Positions 7,080-13,906 are shown, counted from the first letter of the stretch. The stretch is 14,126 nt of DNA from Candidatus Sericytochromatia bacterium (GCA_014377495.1 JACMPN010000504.1:1-14126); one strand, 5' to 3'. The notes: a model not told the origin generated them from the letters alone. Numbers and translations are program-made.

Positions 7080-8804
7080 ATGGCTGCGACAACGACGTTC
7101 AAGCACATTCCCACCCGCCCCGTTTCCCTGACTGCCGAGTATGTGCGTGAGCATTACCAGGCCCTCACGGACCGGATCGCCAGTGCCGAAGCGTCCGGCG
7201 ACTCGGCCGGCTGGTTGGTGCTGTTTGCCGACTGGAACGCCCTCAAGTCCTATGTGGGCAGCGAAGGCAGCCGCATCCATTACGCCCAGTCGAAGGACAT
7301 GGCCGATCCCAAGTGGGATGCCGCCGACACCTATTACCGGGAACAGGTCACACCGGCCGCCGACAACGGCAACTCCGCCGTGGTCAACGCCCTGCTTGCG
7401 AGCCGGCACAAGGACGCCATCGCCACCCGCTACGGGCGCCACCTGATCCGCACCCTCGAGACGTCGGTGGAGCCCCTCGCCCCGATCAACTCGGACCTGC
7501 GCGTCAAGGAGAGCGACCTTGTCAATCAGTACGACAAGCTGGTCGCCACCGGCGAGATCGCCGTGAACGGCAAGACGGTCACGCTGGCCGTCGCCCGCAG
7601 CCTGCAGAGTTCCGAGGACGCCGCCACCCGCCGGGCCGCCTTCGAGGGCTATCGCAGCTGGTTCCTGCAGCACCGTGAGGCCATCGCCGGTATCTACCAC
7701 CAGTTGGTGGCCCTGCGGGACCAGATGGGTCGCAACCTCGGTCACGCCAATTTCATCCCGCTCGGGTACCTGGGCATGGGACGCACCGACTATGGTCCCG
7801 CCGAAGCGGCGACGTTCCGGGCCGGCGTCCGCCAGTATGCCGTGCCTTTGCAGAAGGCCCTGAACGAGCGCCAAGCCGCAGCGTACGCCACCCCGACCCT
7901 GGCCCCGTGGGACGTCGAGTACGACCCCGCCCTGTCCCTGCCCAGCGGCATCGTCCCCGTCGGCAGCCAACTGGACAAGGCCCAGCGGATTTTTGACGGG
8001 TTGTCGCCCAAGCTCGGCGGCCATTTTTCCCAGATGCGCCGGGACGGCCTGATCGATCTGGAGAACCGCAAGGGCAAGCGGGCGGGCGCCTTTTGCACCA
8101 GCTTCAGTGACGAAGGCAAAGTGGCGATCTTTTGCAACTCGACGGGCGATCCCGACGATGTCAGCACCCTGATGCACGAAATGGGCCATGCCTTCCAGGC
8201 TTCCGAGAGCCAGGTCATCGAAACCGTCGACCAGCAGTGGCCCACCTCCGATGCCGCCGAAGTGCACTCCATGGGCATGGAGTATCTGAGCATGCGGCAC
8301 ATGGGCGAGTTTTTCACCCAGGCGCAGGCGGACCGCTTTCGGAGCCTGCGCTGGAAGCACGGTGTCGAGCTGATCTGCTACATTTCCATCGTCGACGAGT
8401 TCCAGCATTGGGTCTACGAAAATCCGACGGCGGCGATCGATGAGCGGGACGCTGCCTGGCGGCGCATCTGGGACGTCTACAAGCCCGGGATCGACTTCAG
8501 CGGCGTCGAGGACTACAAGCATGCCCGCTGGTACGCCCAGGGGCACCTGTTCTGGAGCCCCTTCTATTACATTGACTACGCCGTCGCCGAGACGGGCGCC
8601 ATGCAGCTGGCACTGGTCGATGCGGCAGACCATGACCGGGCCATGGAGGCCTATCTGACGCTGTGCCAGATCGGCGGCACCAAGAGCGTGCTCGAGATCT
8701 TTGGGGCGGCGGGTTTGCGCTCGCCCTTCGATCCGGACCTGATGCGAGACTTAATGACACATGCGGCCAAAGAGCTCGGCGTAGCCTCGGTTGTGGACGC
8801 TTAA
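7080..8804 (+). CDS. M3-family zinc oligopeptidase (oligoendopeptidase F-like)
   Basis: 574 residues, a cytosolic metallopeptidase that cuts short peptides, by family knowledge. The zinc motif HEMGH is at residues 366-370 (LMHEMGHAF), with the third ligand most likely Glu394 in DAAEVHSMGMEYL, the spacing expected for M3. A helical N-terminal part (about 1-200) precedes the catalytic region. Other family-like segments are GAFCTSFSDEGKVAIFCN just before the zinc site and a C-terminal FWSPFYYIDYAVAETGAMQL helix. Length fits the PepF family (about 560-600). There is no signal peptide, so it should act in the cytosol. The start at 7080 is chosen because GAGG (7070-7073) lies six bases upstream and the protein then begins like its family. 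The in-frame ATG at 7035 would add MDYISVRIEEIARFS and is the alternative. The frame is open back to 6399 but that part overlaps the minus-strand gene. No terminator follows, so some read-through into the ATP-grasp operon is possible. Confidence 0.93.
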   Translation: MAATTTFKHIPTRPVSLTAEYVREHYQALTDRIASAEASGDSAGWLVLFADWNALKSYVGSEGSRIHYAQSKDMADPKWDAADTYYREQVTPAADNGNSAVVNALLASRHKDAIATRYGRHLIRTLETSVEPLAPINSDLRVKESDLVNQYDKLVATGEIAVNGKTVTLAVARSLQSSEDAATRRAAFEGYRSWFLQHREAIAGIYHQLVALRDQMGRNLGHANFIPLGYLGMGRTDYGPAEAATFRAGVRQYAVPLQKALNERQAAAYATPTLAPWDVEYDPALSLPSGIVPVGSQLDKAQRIFDGLSPKLGGHFSQMRRDGLIDLENRKGKRAGAFCTSFSDEGKVAIFCNSTGDPDDVSTLMHEMGHAFQASESQVIETVDQQWPTSDAAEVHSMGMEYLSMRHMGEFFTQAQADRFRSLRWKHGVELICYISIVDEFQHWVYENPTAAIDERDAAWRRIWDVYKPGIDFSGVEDYKHARWYAQGHLFWSPFYYIDYAVAETGAMQLALVDAADHDRAMEAYLTLCQIGGTKSVLEIFGAAGLRSPFDPDLMRDLMTHAAKELGVASVVDA

Positions 8805-8834
8805 GAACGAGAGCCCGGCACCGGAACGAGCAAG

Positions 8835-8852
8835 CTTAACCTTGACGTTAAG
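8835..8852. promoter_or_regulatory. Inverted repeat overlapping a -35 box upstream of the ATP-grasp operon
   Basis: CTTAAC (8835-8840), six bases, GTTAAG (8847-8852): a perfect 6+6 inverted repeat. The central spacer and the first base of the right arm contain TTGACG (8842-8847), a good -35 box. A repressor bound here would block the polymerase. AT content is high for this window. Confidence 0.45.
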
Positions 8853-8871
8853 ACCGGTTGCAGGCTATTCG
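8842..8871 (+). promoter_or_regulatory. Candidate sigma-70 promoter for the ATP-grasp/esterase operon
   Basis: TTGACG (8842-8847) matches five of six -35 positions. Eighteen bases on, TATTCG (8866-8871) matches only the first three -10 positions. This implies a leader of about 80 bases before the start at 8960. The weak -10 suggests regulation or a wrong assignment. Confidence 0.4.
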
Positions 8872-8881
8872 TGACCGCAAT

Positions 8882-8919
8882 AGCGCTAGACACCGGCCTT
8901 CGCGCCGCGCCAGCGCTAG
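8882..8919. repeat. Two AGCGCTAG repeats 30 bp apart in the ATP-grasp leader
   Basis: AGCGCTAG occurs at 8882-8889 and 8912-8919, exactly 30 bases start to start, about three helical turns. Each contains the palindrome AGCGCT; the first is extended to TAGCGCTA. They lie downstream of the candidate promoter and 41 bases or more before the start codon. This is the geometry expected for a dimeric or tetrameric DNA-binding protein. Eight-base repeats can arise by chance. Confidence 0.4.
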
Positions 8920-8959
8920 GATGACGAGTGATGAGTATGGGCAGGAAACCGAGAGACTG

Positions 8960-10156
8960 ATGAATTACGTTTATTTATCCCCCCATTTCCCCCCGAACTT
9001 CTACCATTTCGTGGTGGGGCTGCGGGACGTCGGGGCGACCGTGCTGGGTATCGGCGATTGCCACTTCAGCGAGCTGCGTCCCGAGCTGCAGAAAGCCCTG
9101 ACGGATTACCAGCAGGTCGACATGCACGACTACAAGGCCCTCGTGAAAGCCTGCGGGCAGTTCACGGCCAAGTACGGCAAGCTCGACGCCATCGACTCCC
9201 AGAGTGAGTACTGGCTGGAGACCGAAGCCAAGCTGCGCACGGACTTCAACATGGCCGGCATCAAGTCGGACACGATTGACGACATGAAGTGCAAGTCGCT
9301 GATGAAGAAGAAATTCATCGACGCCGGCATCCCCGTCGCCCGTGGCGAAGTCATCGACAACCTCGCCGATGCCGTCAAGTTTGTCGAAAAGGTGAAGCTA
9401 CCCGTCGTCGCCAAGCCCGATAACGGCGTCGGCGCCTCCAAGACCTACAAGATCACCACCAAGGCCGAGCTGGAAGCGTTCTTCGACGAGCCGCGGGACA
9501 TCCCGTACATCTTCGAGGAGTTCATCGCCGGCGACGTCCTGACGTTTGACGGGATCACGGATGCCGACGGCAACCTCGTCTTCTACGCCTCGCACATTTA
9601 CAACCAGGGCATCATGGAGACCGTGAACACCAGCGATCACGTCTACTACTACTCCGCCCGCACCATCGCCAAGGATCTCGAAGAAGCCGGTCGCAAGACC
9701 CTCAAGGCCTACGACATCCGCAGCCGGTTCTTCCACCTGGAGTTCTTCCGGACCTTCAAGGACAAGAAGATCGTCGCCTTGGAAGTGAACATGCGGCCGC
9801 CCGGTGGTTTGACCACCGACATGTTTAACTATGCGAACAACATCAACATCTACAAAGAGTGGGCGAACGTCGTCGTCAACAACAAGTTCACGGCCACGTA
9901 CGACCGTCCGTACCATGTCTGCTACATCAGCCGGAAGTTCAACAAGCACTACGTGCATGCCCATGACGAAGTGCTGGCCACCCTCGGCGAGAATATCGCC
10001 CATTGGGAGATCATGCCCGCTGCCTTCCGCGATGCGATCGGCGACTATGCGTACCTCTTGCGCTCGCCCGACGAAGCCAAAATCAAGGAAATGGCCGCCT
10101 ACATCCACGACCAGGTCGGCCATGCTCAGGCCGCACCGGCGGCTGTGGGGGCGTAA
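8960..10156 (+). CDS. ATP-grasp domain carboxylate ligase, uncharacterised family
   Basis: 398 residues. ATP-grasp enzymes activate a carboxylate as an acyl-phosphate and join it to an amine or other nucleophile. The N-terminus (1-110) is a pre-ATP-grasp fold beginning MNYVYLSPHFPPNFYHF. The ATP-grasp domain follows: a Lys in VVAKPDNGVGAS (Lys152 and the Gly-rich loop), a hinge FEEFIAGDV (186-193), RFFHLEFF (about 256-263), and the metal-binding ALEVNMRPPGG (273-283) with Glu275 and Asn277. The C-terminal 100 residues (YDRPYHVCYISRK onward) are family-specific. There is no signal peptide, so it is cytosolic. The start at 8960 is chosen because the family begins here and GAGAG (8951-8955) stands four bases upstream; AGGAAA (8943-8948) is farther. 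An in-frame ATG at 8921 is less likely. The esterase gene begins three bases after the stop, so the two are almost surely co-expressed. The amino acid or peptide substrate is unknown. Confidence 0.9.
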   Translation: MNYVYLSPHFPPNFYHFVVGLRDVGATVLGIGDCHFSELRPELQKALTDYQQVDMHDYKALVKACGQFTAKYGKLDAIDSQSEYWLETEAKLRTDFNMAGIKSDTIDDMKCKSLMKKKFIDAGIPVARGEVIDNLADAVKFVEKVKLPVVAKPDNGVGASKTYKITTKAELEAFFDEPRDIPYIFEEFIAGDVLTFDGITDADGNLVFYASHIYNQGIMETVNTSDHVYYYSARTIAKDLEEAGRKTLKAYDIRSRFFHLEFFRTFKDKKIVALEVNMRPPGGLTTDMFNYANNINIYKEWANVVVNNKFTATYDRPYHVCYISRKFNKHYVHAHDEVLATLGENIAHWEIMPAAFRDAIGDYAYLLRSPDEAKIKEMAAYIHDQVGHAQAAPAAVGA

Positions 10157-10159
10157 GCG

Positions 10160-10894
10160 ATGCATACTGAACATCACAAGTGGTACAGCCCGGCCCTCGG
10201 CAAGGAAATGGACGTCAAGATCTACGGGCACGGTGGCAAGCCGATCCTGGGATTTCCCTGCCAGGAAGGCCGCTACTGGGATTTTGAAGACCGCGGCATG
10301 ATCAAGGCGCTGTATCACCAGATCGAGAGCGGCCGCTACTCGTTCTACGCCGTCGACTCCGTGGACTCCCAAAGCTGGATGAACAAGCGCATCCATCCGG
10401 CCCATCGGATCATGCGGCACATGGACTACGACCGCTACGTCACCGAAGAAGTCGTCCCGTTCATGCGTCAGCGCAGCCACCACCACAAGTTCGTCACCAC
10501 CGGGGCCAGCATGGGCGGCTACCAGTCGGCGAACGCGTTCTTCCGCCATCCCGACGCTTTTGACGGGCTGATCGGGATGAGCGGTTGCTACAGCATGGAA
10601 AGCTTCCTCGACAACCACATGGACGAGAACGTGTACTTCAACGTGCCGCTCGCCTACCTGAAGGACCTGAACGATCCCTGGTATCTGGAACAGTACCGCC
10701 AGAGCCAGATCATTCTCAGCGTCGGCCAAGGCAAGTGGGAAGACCCGATGCGGGAGCATACCTACCGGATGGGGCAGATCCTCCATGCCAAGGGTGTCCC
10801 CGCCCAGATCGATTTCTGGGGCCATGACGTCGATCATGACTGGCCCTGGTGGCTGAAGCAACTCCCGACCTTCCTGGATCGGATGCACTACTAA
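10160..10894 (+). CDS. Alpha/beta-hydrolase esterase paired with the ATP-grasp ligase
   Basis: 244 residues, esterase D / PHB-depolymerase-like alpha/beta hydrolase. The nucleophile elbow is G-A-S-M-G-G with Ser117 (TTGASMGGYQSA). The histidine is His226 or His222 in FWGHDVDHDWPWW, near the C-terminus as in the fold. The acid is probably Asp195 in GKWEDPMREH. The start, EHHKWYSPALGKEMDVKIYGHGGKP, is the usual beta-strand opening of the family, which here works on an ester or thioester of unknown nature. There is no signal peptide or membrane segment, so it is cytosolic. It begins three bases after the ATP-grasp stop, with GGGGG (10147-10151) at Shine-Dalgarno distance inside the upstream gene, so it is translated from the same message. 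It ends the operon before a perfect hairpin. Fold and catalytic serine are certain; the substrate is not. Confidence 0.9.
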   Translation: MHTEHHKWYSPALGKEMDVKIYGHGGKPILGFPCQEGRYWDFEDRGMIKALYHQIESGRYSFYAVDSVDSQSWMNKRIHPAHRIMRHMDYDRYVTEEVVPFMRQRSHHHKFVTTGASMGGYQSANAFFRHPDAFDGLIGMSGCYSMESFLDNHMDENVYFNVPLAYLKDLNDPWYLEQYRQSQIILSVGQGKWEDPMREHTYRMGQILHAKGVPAQIDFWGHDVDHDWPWWLKQLPTFLDRMHY

Positions 10895-10914
10895 TCAACG
10901 GGTGACAATGCACC

Positions 10915-10940
10915 GGCCCGGCAGGGAAACCTGCCGGGCC
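10915..10940 (+). terminator. Perfect 11-bp GAAA-loop hairpin at the end of the operon
   Basis: GGCCCGGCAGG (10915-10925), loop GAAA, CCTGCCGGGCC (10930-10940). The stem is perfect and the loop is a stable GNRA tetraloop, 20 bases after the esterase stop. No U run follows (TCTGCGCG), so it is a terminator-like or 3'-end-protecting hairpin rather than a textbook intrinsic terminator. Confidence 0.65.
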
Positions 10941-11095
10941 TCTGCGCGTGCGGACCCGGGCGGCGATCCCTCGGACAGACGGCGGCATGTGGTTTAACGC
11001 AGCGGGATTTGCGGTATGGAATAGGTAAGGGCGTCAGCCAATCCGGCTCAACAGCTCCTAGGGTCAGCTCCCGTTTCAGGAAAGAGGCACGCAGC

Positions 11096-11551
11096 ATGTC
11101 GAACGCGGTTATCCAGCCAGGCCAAGGAAACACCGGGTTGGAACAGGCCAAGCAGACGAACTTGCGCTCGTTCCTGCCAGCCGACCTTGAAGGGACCAAG
11201 GGCAAGAAGCTCGACATCAGCAGCTTCCTGATCAGTGACCGCAAGATCAATTCCATCAGCCACAAAGAAGGCAGCGCCCTGGAGACCTGCACGATCGTCA
11301 CCGACAAGGAAACGATCGAGATGGCGGAAGCCATCGATGCCAAGGGCAACTACGGGATCAACATCTCCATCACCGGCAAAGACGGTGGCGATCCCATGGT
11401 GATCAAGGGCAGCGTCTCGATCAACGCTGCCGGTGCACTTGTCATGAAGAATAGCGGCAGCGGGGCCATCAAGGGGATCACCATCGAGCCCGGCTTTGCC
11501 AATGCCCAGTTCAAGACCAGCGTCGCCACGCTCAGCGCCAAAATCAGATAG
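11096..11551 (+). CDS. Small beta-rich protein of unknown function
   Basis: 151 residues, not recognised. The start at 11096 is favoured by AGGAAAGAGG (11078-11087) with eight bases to the ATG; the frame is open back to 11009 but that extension is basic and unlike a protein start. There is no signal peptide, membrane segment or cysteine-rich motif; the only cysteine is in LETCTIVTD. The first 30 residues are polar and Gln/Asn-rich. The rest alternates strands and turns: KLDISSFLISDRKINSIS, TIVTDKETIEM, YGINISITGKDGGDPMVIKGSVSINAAGALVMK, and a closing FKTSVATLSAKIR. The pattern suggests a small beta sandwich or solenoid. It is a single-gene unit: a hairpin lies about 155 bases upstream and two hairpins lie just downstream. 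It could be cytosolic or leave the cell by a signal-less route. I cannot assign a role. Confidence 0.75.
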   Translation: MSNAVIQPGQGNTGLEQAKQTNLRSFLPADLEGTKGKKLDISSFLISDRKINSISHKEGSALETCTIVTDKETIEMAEAIDAKGNYGINISITGKDGGDPMVIKGSVSINAAGALVMKNSGSGAIKGITIEPGFANAQFKTSVATLSAKIR

Positions 11552-11557
11552 CCGGAT

Positions 11558-11571
11558 GGGGCGCTTGCCCC
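11558..11571 (+). terminator. Short hairpin after the beta-rich protein gene
   Basis: GGGGC (11558-11562), loop GCTT, GCCCC (11567-11571). It sits seven bases past the stop codon and 13 bases before the larger convergent hairpin. No U run follows, so it is probably an auxiliary structure. Confidence 0.35.
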
Positions 11572-11584
11572 GGTGACGAGCAGT

Positions 11585-11620
11585 GCAACAGCCCCGTTCC
11601 CCAGTGGACGGGGCTGTTGC
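11585..11620. terminator. Bidirectional 13-bp terminator hairpin between convergent genes
   Basis: GCAACAGCCCCGT (11585-11597) pairs perfectly with ACGGGGCTGTTGC (11608-11620) around a ten-base loop. It lies between the plus-strand gene ending at 11551 and the minus-strand lipoprotein ending at 11634, so it can serve both. No U tract follows on either side, as with the hairpin at 10915. Confidence 0.65.
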
Positions 11621-11633
11621 CTTGCAGGCCGGA

Positions 11634-12197
11634 TCATTTGCCGGAGAACACCGCCTGCAACTCCGCCCGATGGCGGGTCACGACGGCCACCGTGGCCGCA
11701 TCGACTTTCTGGCCGAACAGTCCCATCGCCGAGTCCGCCCACCCTTTGCCCTGGGTATAGGTCGCCTGTGCCTGGGCCAATTGCTCCCGCACCTGGGCCT
11801 TGGTCGCTTCGGGGACCACCGGGCTGTCCAGCATCGCCTGCACCTGAGTGCTGCCTGATTTTTGCAGCTTGTCCATGTCGGACATGAAGGCACTCGCCTG
11901 GACTTGGCTGAACGCCAGTCCGATGGCAGCATTCGCTTTGACGAATTCGGCATGGCTGGCAAAGCCGGCGGACTTGATCGCCGCGTCGACCGAGGCCAGG
12001 CCGGCAGCCGCCGTGTCCAGGGTCGCGTCCTGCTTGGTCAGTTGGGCGGCCAGGGCCGGACTGGCCGTTTTCAGACTCTTGTACGCCTGGATGTAGTGGG
12101 TCACCATGGCATCGTCGACGGTCATCTGCCCGGTACACGCCGCAAGGCTGAGGGCAATCAGTAGTCCCGAAACGAGGCGGGAAACGGTCGGTGTCAT
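11634..12197 (-). CDS. Ala-rich helical lipoprotein of unknown function
   Basis: 187 residues. The start at 12197 (MTPTVSRLV) is preferred over the ATG five codons earlier because AGGAG (minus strand, 12204-12208) lies six bases upstream. The signal peptide ends in the lipobox LAAC with Cys21, so the protein should be lipidated and held at a membrane; the residues after the Cys are Thr-Gly, with no Asp at +2, which in many diderms favours the outer membrane. The mature part is rich in Ala, Gln, Lys and Ser and predicted by eye to be nearly all helix, with regular heptad-like spacing in the SALAAQLTKQDATLDTAAAGLASVDAAI-like region (shown here only in outline) and a closing VTRHRAELQAVFSGK. There are no further cysteines. 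It converges on the beta-rich protein gene over a hairpin. No family recognised; a periplasmic helical-bundle partner is a guess. Confidence 0.75.
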   Translation of the reverse strand: MTPTVSRLVSGLLIALSLAACTGQMTVDDAMVTHYIQAYKSLKTASPALAAQLTKQDATLDTAAAGLASVDAAIKSAGFASHAEFVKANAAIGLAFSQVQASAFMSDMDKLQKSGSTQVQAMLDSPVVPEATKAQVREQLAQAQATYTQGKGWADSAMGLFGQKVDAATVAVVTRHRAELQAVFSGK

Positions 12198-12390
12198 GGG
12201 GAACTCCTGCATGTGGGCGGCTCGGGGTGTCGTTCGATCTTAACCCATCCCGGTCCCGGGCGAACGTCGCCCCGGTATCGTTGCGTCGGCGTAAAGCCCC
12301 CGGCTGTGGTTTGATAGGAGTGACTTTCGCCCGGACCTGCCGGGCCCGTGTCGACGGCCGCTGTGCGGTCATCGGGAGACCTGGCGGCGC

Positions 12391-12975
12391 ATGACTCACC
12401 GTGGGGATACCGTTGAGGCCCTGGTGCTGGATGCCTGTGTCCTGATCAGCCTCACCCTGCGCCATGTCTTCTTTCATGCGGCGGTACACGGCCTGTGCCG
12501 TCTGCACTGGTCCGACCGCATCCTTGATGAGGCGACCCACAACCTCATTCGCATGGGCCATCTGGACCGGGCAGGGGCGACGTTCCTGATTGCTGCTGTG
12601 ACCGAGTCATTCCCCGGGGCACGGGTAACCGTCCCGGAGGCGGTGGTGGCCATGATGCGCAATGATGCCGGTGACCGTCACGTGGCGGCGGCGGCGGTGG
12701 TGGCCGAGGCGCCGACCATCGTCACGGTGAATTTGCGGGATTTTCCGCCGCCGGCCCTCCCCCCATGGGCCATCGAGGCGACCCATCCGGACCGGGTGCT
12801 GCTGCGGCTATGGGGGCGGTATCCGGCGGAGATGGCGATCGTGATGCAGGATATGGCGGGTGACGCCCCGGAGGGGTACGATCCCTGGGAAGCAACGCTC
12901 TATGCCCTGCGGCGGGTGACCCCGCGATTTGCCCGGACACTCGGTGCGTTCCGGAGCGCCGTCCCCGGACCCTAG
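12391..12975 (+). CDS. PIN-domain protein (VapC-like RNase), no antitoxin seen
   Basis: 194 residues. PIN domains are metal-dependent RNases, often the toxin of a toxin-antitoxin pair. Acidic active-site candidates stand at the expected places: Asp14 in ALVLDACVLI, Glu47 in WSDRILDEATHNL, Asp92/Asp95 in RNDAGDRHVAAAA, and Asp117 in IVTVNLRDFPP. The DRHVAAAAV and VTVNLRDF signatures match the longer (about 190-residue) PIN subfamily rather than the usual 130-residue VapC. These are often encoded next to a small helix-turn-helix or excisionase-like antitoxin. None is visible: the 193 bases upstream hold no credible frame, and the next gene is a CAP lipoprotein 42 bases on. The C-terminal 60 residues (about 135-194) are extra helices. 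The Shine-Dalgarno (GGGAG, 12374-12378) is rather far from the ATG. Fold call good; toxin role unproven. Confidence 0.85.
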   Translation: MTHRGDTVEALVLDACVLISLTLRHVFFHAAVHGLCRLHWSDRILDEATHNLIRMGHLDRAGATFLIAAVTESFPGARVTVPEAVVAMMRNDAGDRHVAAAAVVAEAPTIVTVNLRDFPPPALPPWAIEATHPDRVLLRLWGRYPAEMAIVMQDMAGDAPEGYDPWEATLYALRRVTPRFARTLGAFRSAVPGP

Positions 12976-13017
12976 CCACGCGTTGCATGGCACCATCCCC
13001 TTGTCGAGGACTCCGAT

Positions 13018-13554
13018 GTGAAACGTCTCACCCACTGCAGTCTCGCCACCCTCTTGATCGTCGCCGGTTGCTACGCCGAAAAGCCCGAGCGCCAGGCGTC
13101 CCGCCCCCGCAGGGCGCCAGTGATCGCCGCCACCAGTCAGATTGACGCCATCGAGGCGGCCATCCTGGCGGGGACAAACCGCTTTCGTCGGGAGAACAAC
13201 CTCCCGCCCCTACTGCCCGATGCGGGGCTGTATCGCTTTGGCCGCTCGCGCAGTCAGGACATGGCGTCACGCCAATACTTCAGCCACACCGAACCGGGCG
13301 GCAAAGGTGTCTTCGTCCTGATGAAGGACGCCGGCATCGGGTTCGCCTTTGCGGCGGAAAACATCCACATGAGCAGCGGACTGCCAGTGGCCCAGATCGC
13401 CGACACGGCCGTCAAAGGCTGGATCCACAGTCCGGGGCACCGGGCCAACATGCTCTCGCCGTCCCCGACCCATATCGGGATCGGGGTGGCGCAGGGCGGC
13501 GATAAAGGCGCCTATTACAGCACCCAGGTGTTCACGAAACCACGGGGACGCTGA
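13018..13554 (+). CDS. CAP/SCP-domain lipoprotein (YkwD-like)
   Basis: 178 residues with a GTG start, chosen because GAGG (13006-13009) stands eight bases upstream; an ATG two bases earlier is out of frame and runs into a stop. The signal peptide ends in the lipobox VAGC with Cys18, giving a membrane-anchored lipoprotein. A basic/Pro linker (19-40) leads to a CAP domain (about 42-175). Seen in it: NRFRRENNLPPL, a helix with SQDMASRQYFSHTEP (His90), AAENI (Glu114), and WIHSPGHRANML (His141), the usual CAP cavity residues and the family's SPGHR motif, then a closing YYSTQVFTK strand. Bacterial CAP proteins of this type are extracellular or periplasmic; several bind lipids or act on the cell wall, but their reaction is mostly unknown. 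The gap to the PIN gene is only 42 bases with no terminator, so they may share a message. Confidence 0.92.
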   Translation: MKRLTHCSLATLLIVAGCYAEKPERQASRPRRAPVIAATSQIDAIEAAILAGTNRFRRENNLPPLLPDAGLYRFGRSRSQDMASRQYFSHTEPGGKGVFVLMKDAGIGFAFAAENIHMSSGLPVAQIADTAVKGWIHSPGHRANMLSPSPTHIGIGVAQGGDKGAYYSTQVFTKPRGR

Positions 13555-13905
13555 CCGTCCGCTCCGCAACCCAGCCGCCGCCGGCCGTCAGTTGCCTATC
13601 GACTGCGCGTGCGGCACGATCATCGCTGTCAGTTTCGGCTGCGGCGTCGGCCACAGTCTGAAGACGGAGACACCGGTGGAGCCGGCTGGGGGCGCAGCTC
13701 AACCGAATTTGTCGGTGTGACCGCCGATTTGGTACCACTGCGTCGGTTTCTCAATAAGACAACCGAGCCCGGATTTTGAACTGGCAGGCCCCCTGCGACA
13801 GCTCCTCGGCGCCTGCTTTGACGTGCGGGGCGAGTCCCTCTGCTGGTCAAGGTATGACCTGTCCGAACGTATGACGATAATCGACGGACGACCGAAAAAC
13901 GGTCG
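13555..13905. other. Stretch without a convincing gene
   Basis: About 350 bases between the CAP lipoprotein and the minus-strand gene at the edge. Frames open here on both strands are Arg/Pro/Ser-rich shadows or lack a start. One plus-strand frame (13721-13996, no ATG until inside it) gives a mildly protein-like segment around 13763-13860 (PDFELAGPLRQLLGACFD), which might be a gene remnant. Small hairpins lie at 13743-13766 and 13888-13906. No RNA gene is recognised and no clear terminator follows the CAP gene. Confidence 0.5.
13743..13766. other. Small hairpin in the intergenic stretch
   Basis: TCGGTTTCT (13743-13751) pairs with AGA-(C)-AACCGA (13757-13766), one bulged base, loop CAATA. It is locally AT-rich. 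It may be part of a terminator or decayed element; no T run follows on either strand. Confidence 0.25.
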
Positions 13906-13906
13906 T
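13888..13906 (-). terminator. Hairpin at the end of the edge gene (minus strand)
   Basis: On the plus strand, ACGACCG (13888-13894), loop AAAAA, CGGTCGT (13900-13906): a perfect 7-bp stem that overlaps the first base of the minus-strand stop codon. On the minus strand the loop is TTTTT and no U run follows the stem, so it is a weak terminator candidate. Confidence 0.35.

Noticed and set aside
7047..8633. 528-codon open frame opposite the M3 peptidase
   Set aside because: Low-complexity Gly/Val/Asp/His-rich composition typical of a shadow of the true zinc peptidase frame.
9398..10888. 496-codon open frame opposite the ATP-grasp and esterase genes
   Set aside because: Spans two genes on the other strand, Val/Asp/His-rich, no family features; shadow.
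12191..12394. 67-codon plus-strand frame before the PIN gene, considered as an antitoxin
   Set aside because: Cys/Arg/Gly-rich with no helix-turn-helix or ribbon-helix-helix pattern and no Shine-Dalgarno; overlaps the lipoprotein promoter.
11350..12561. 403-codon minus-strand frame covering parts of three genes
   Set aside because: It crosses the convergent hairpin, the lipoprotein (in another frame) and the PIN gene start; composition is not protein-like.
13770..13830. Stretch on the minus strand resembling a T-psi-C arm (CAGTTCAAAATCC), considered as a tRNA
   Set aside because: No acceptor, D or anticodon arms can be paired around it.
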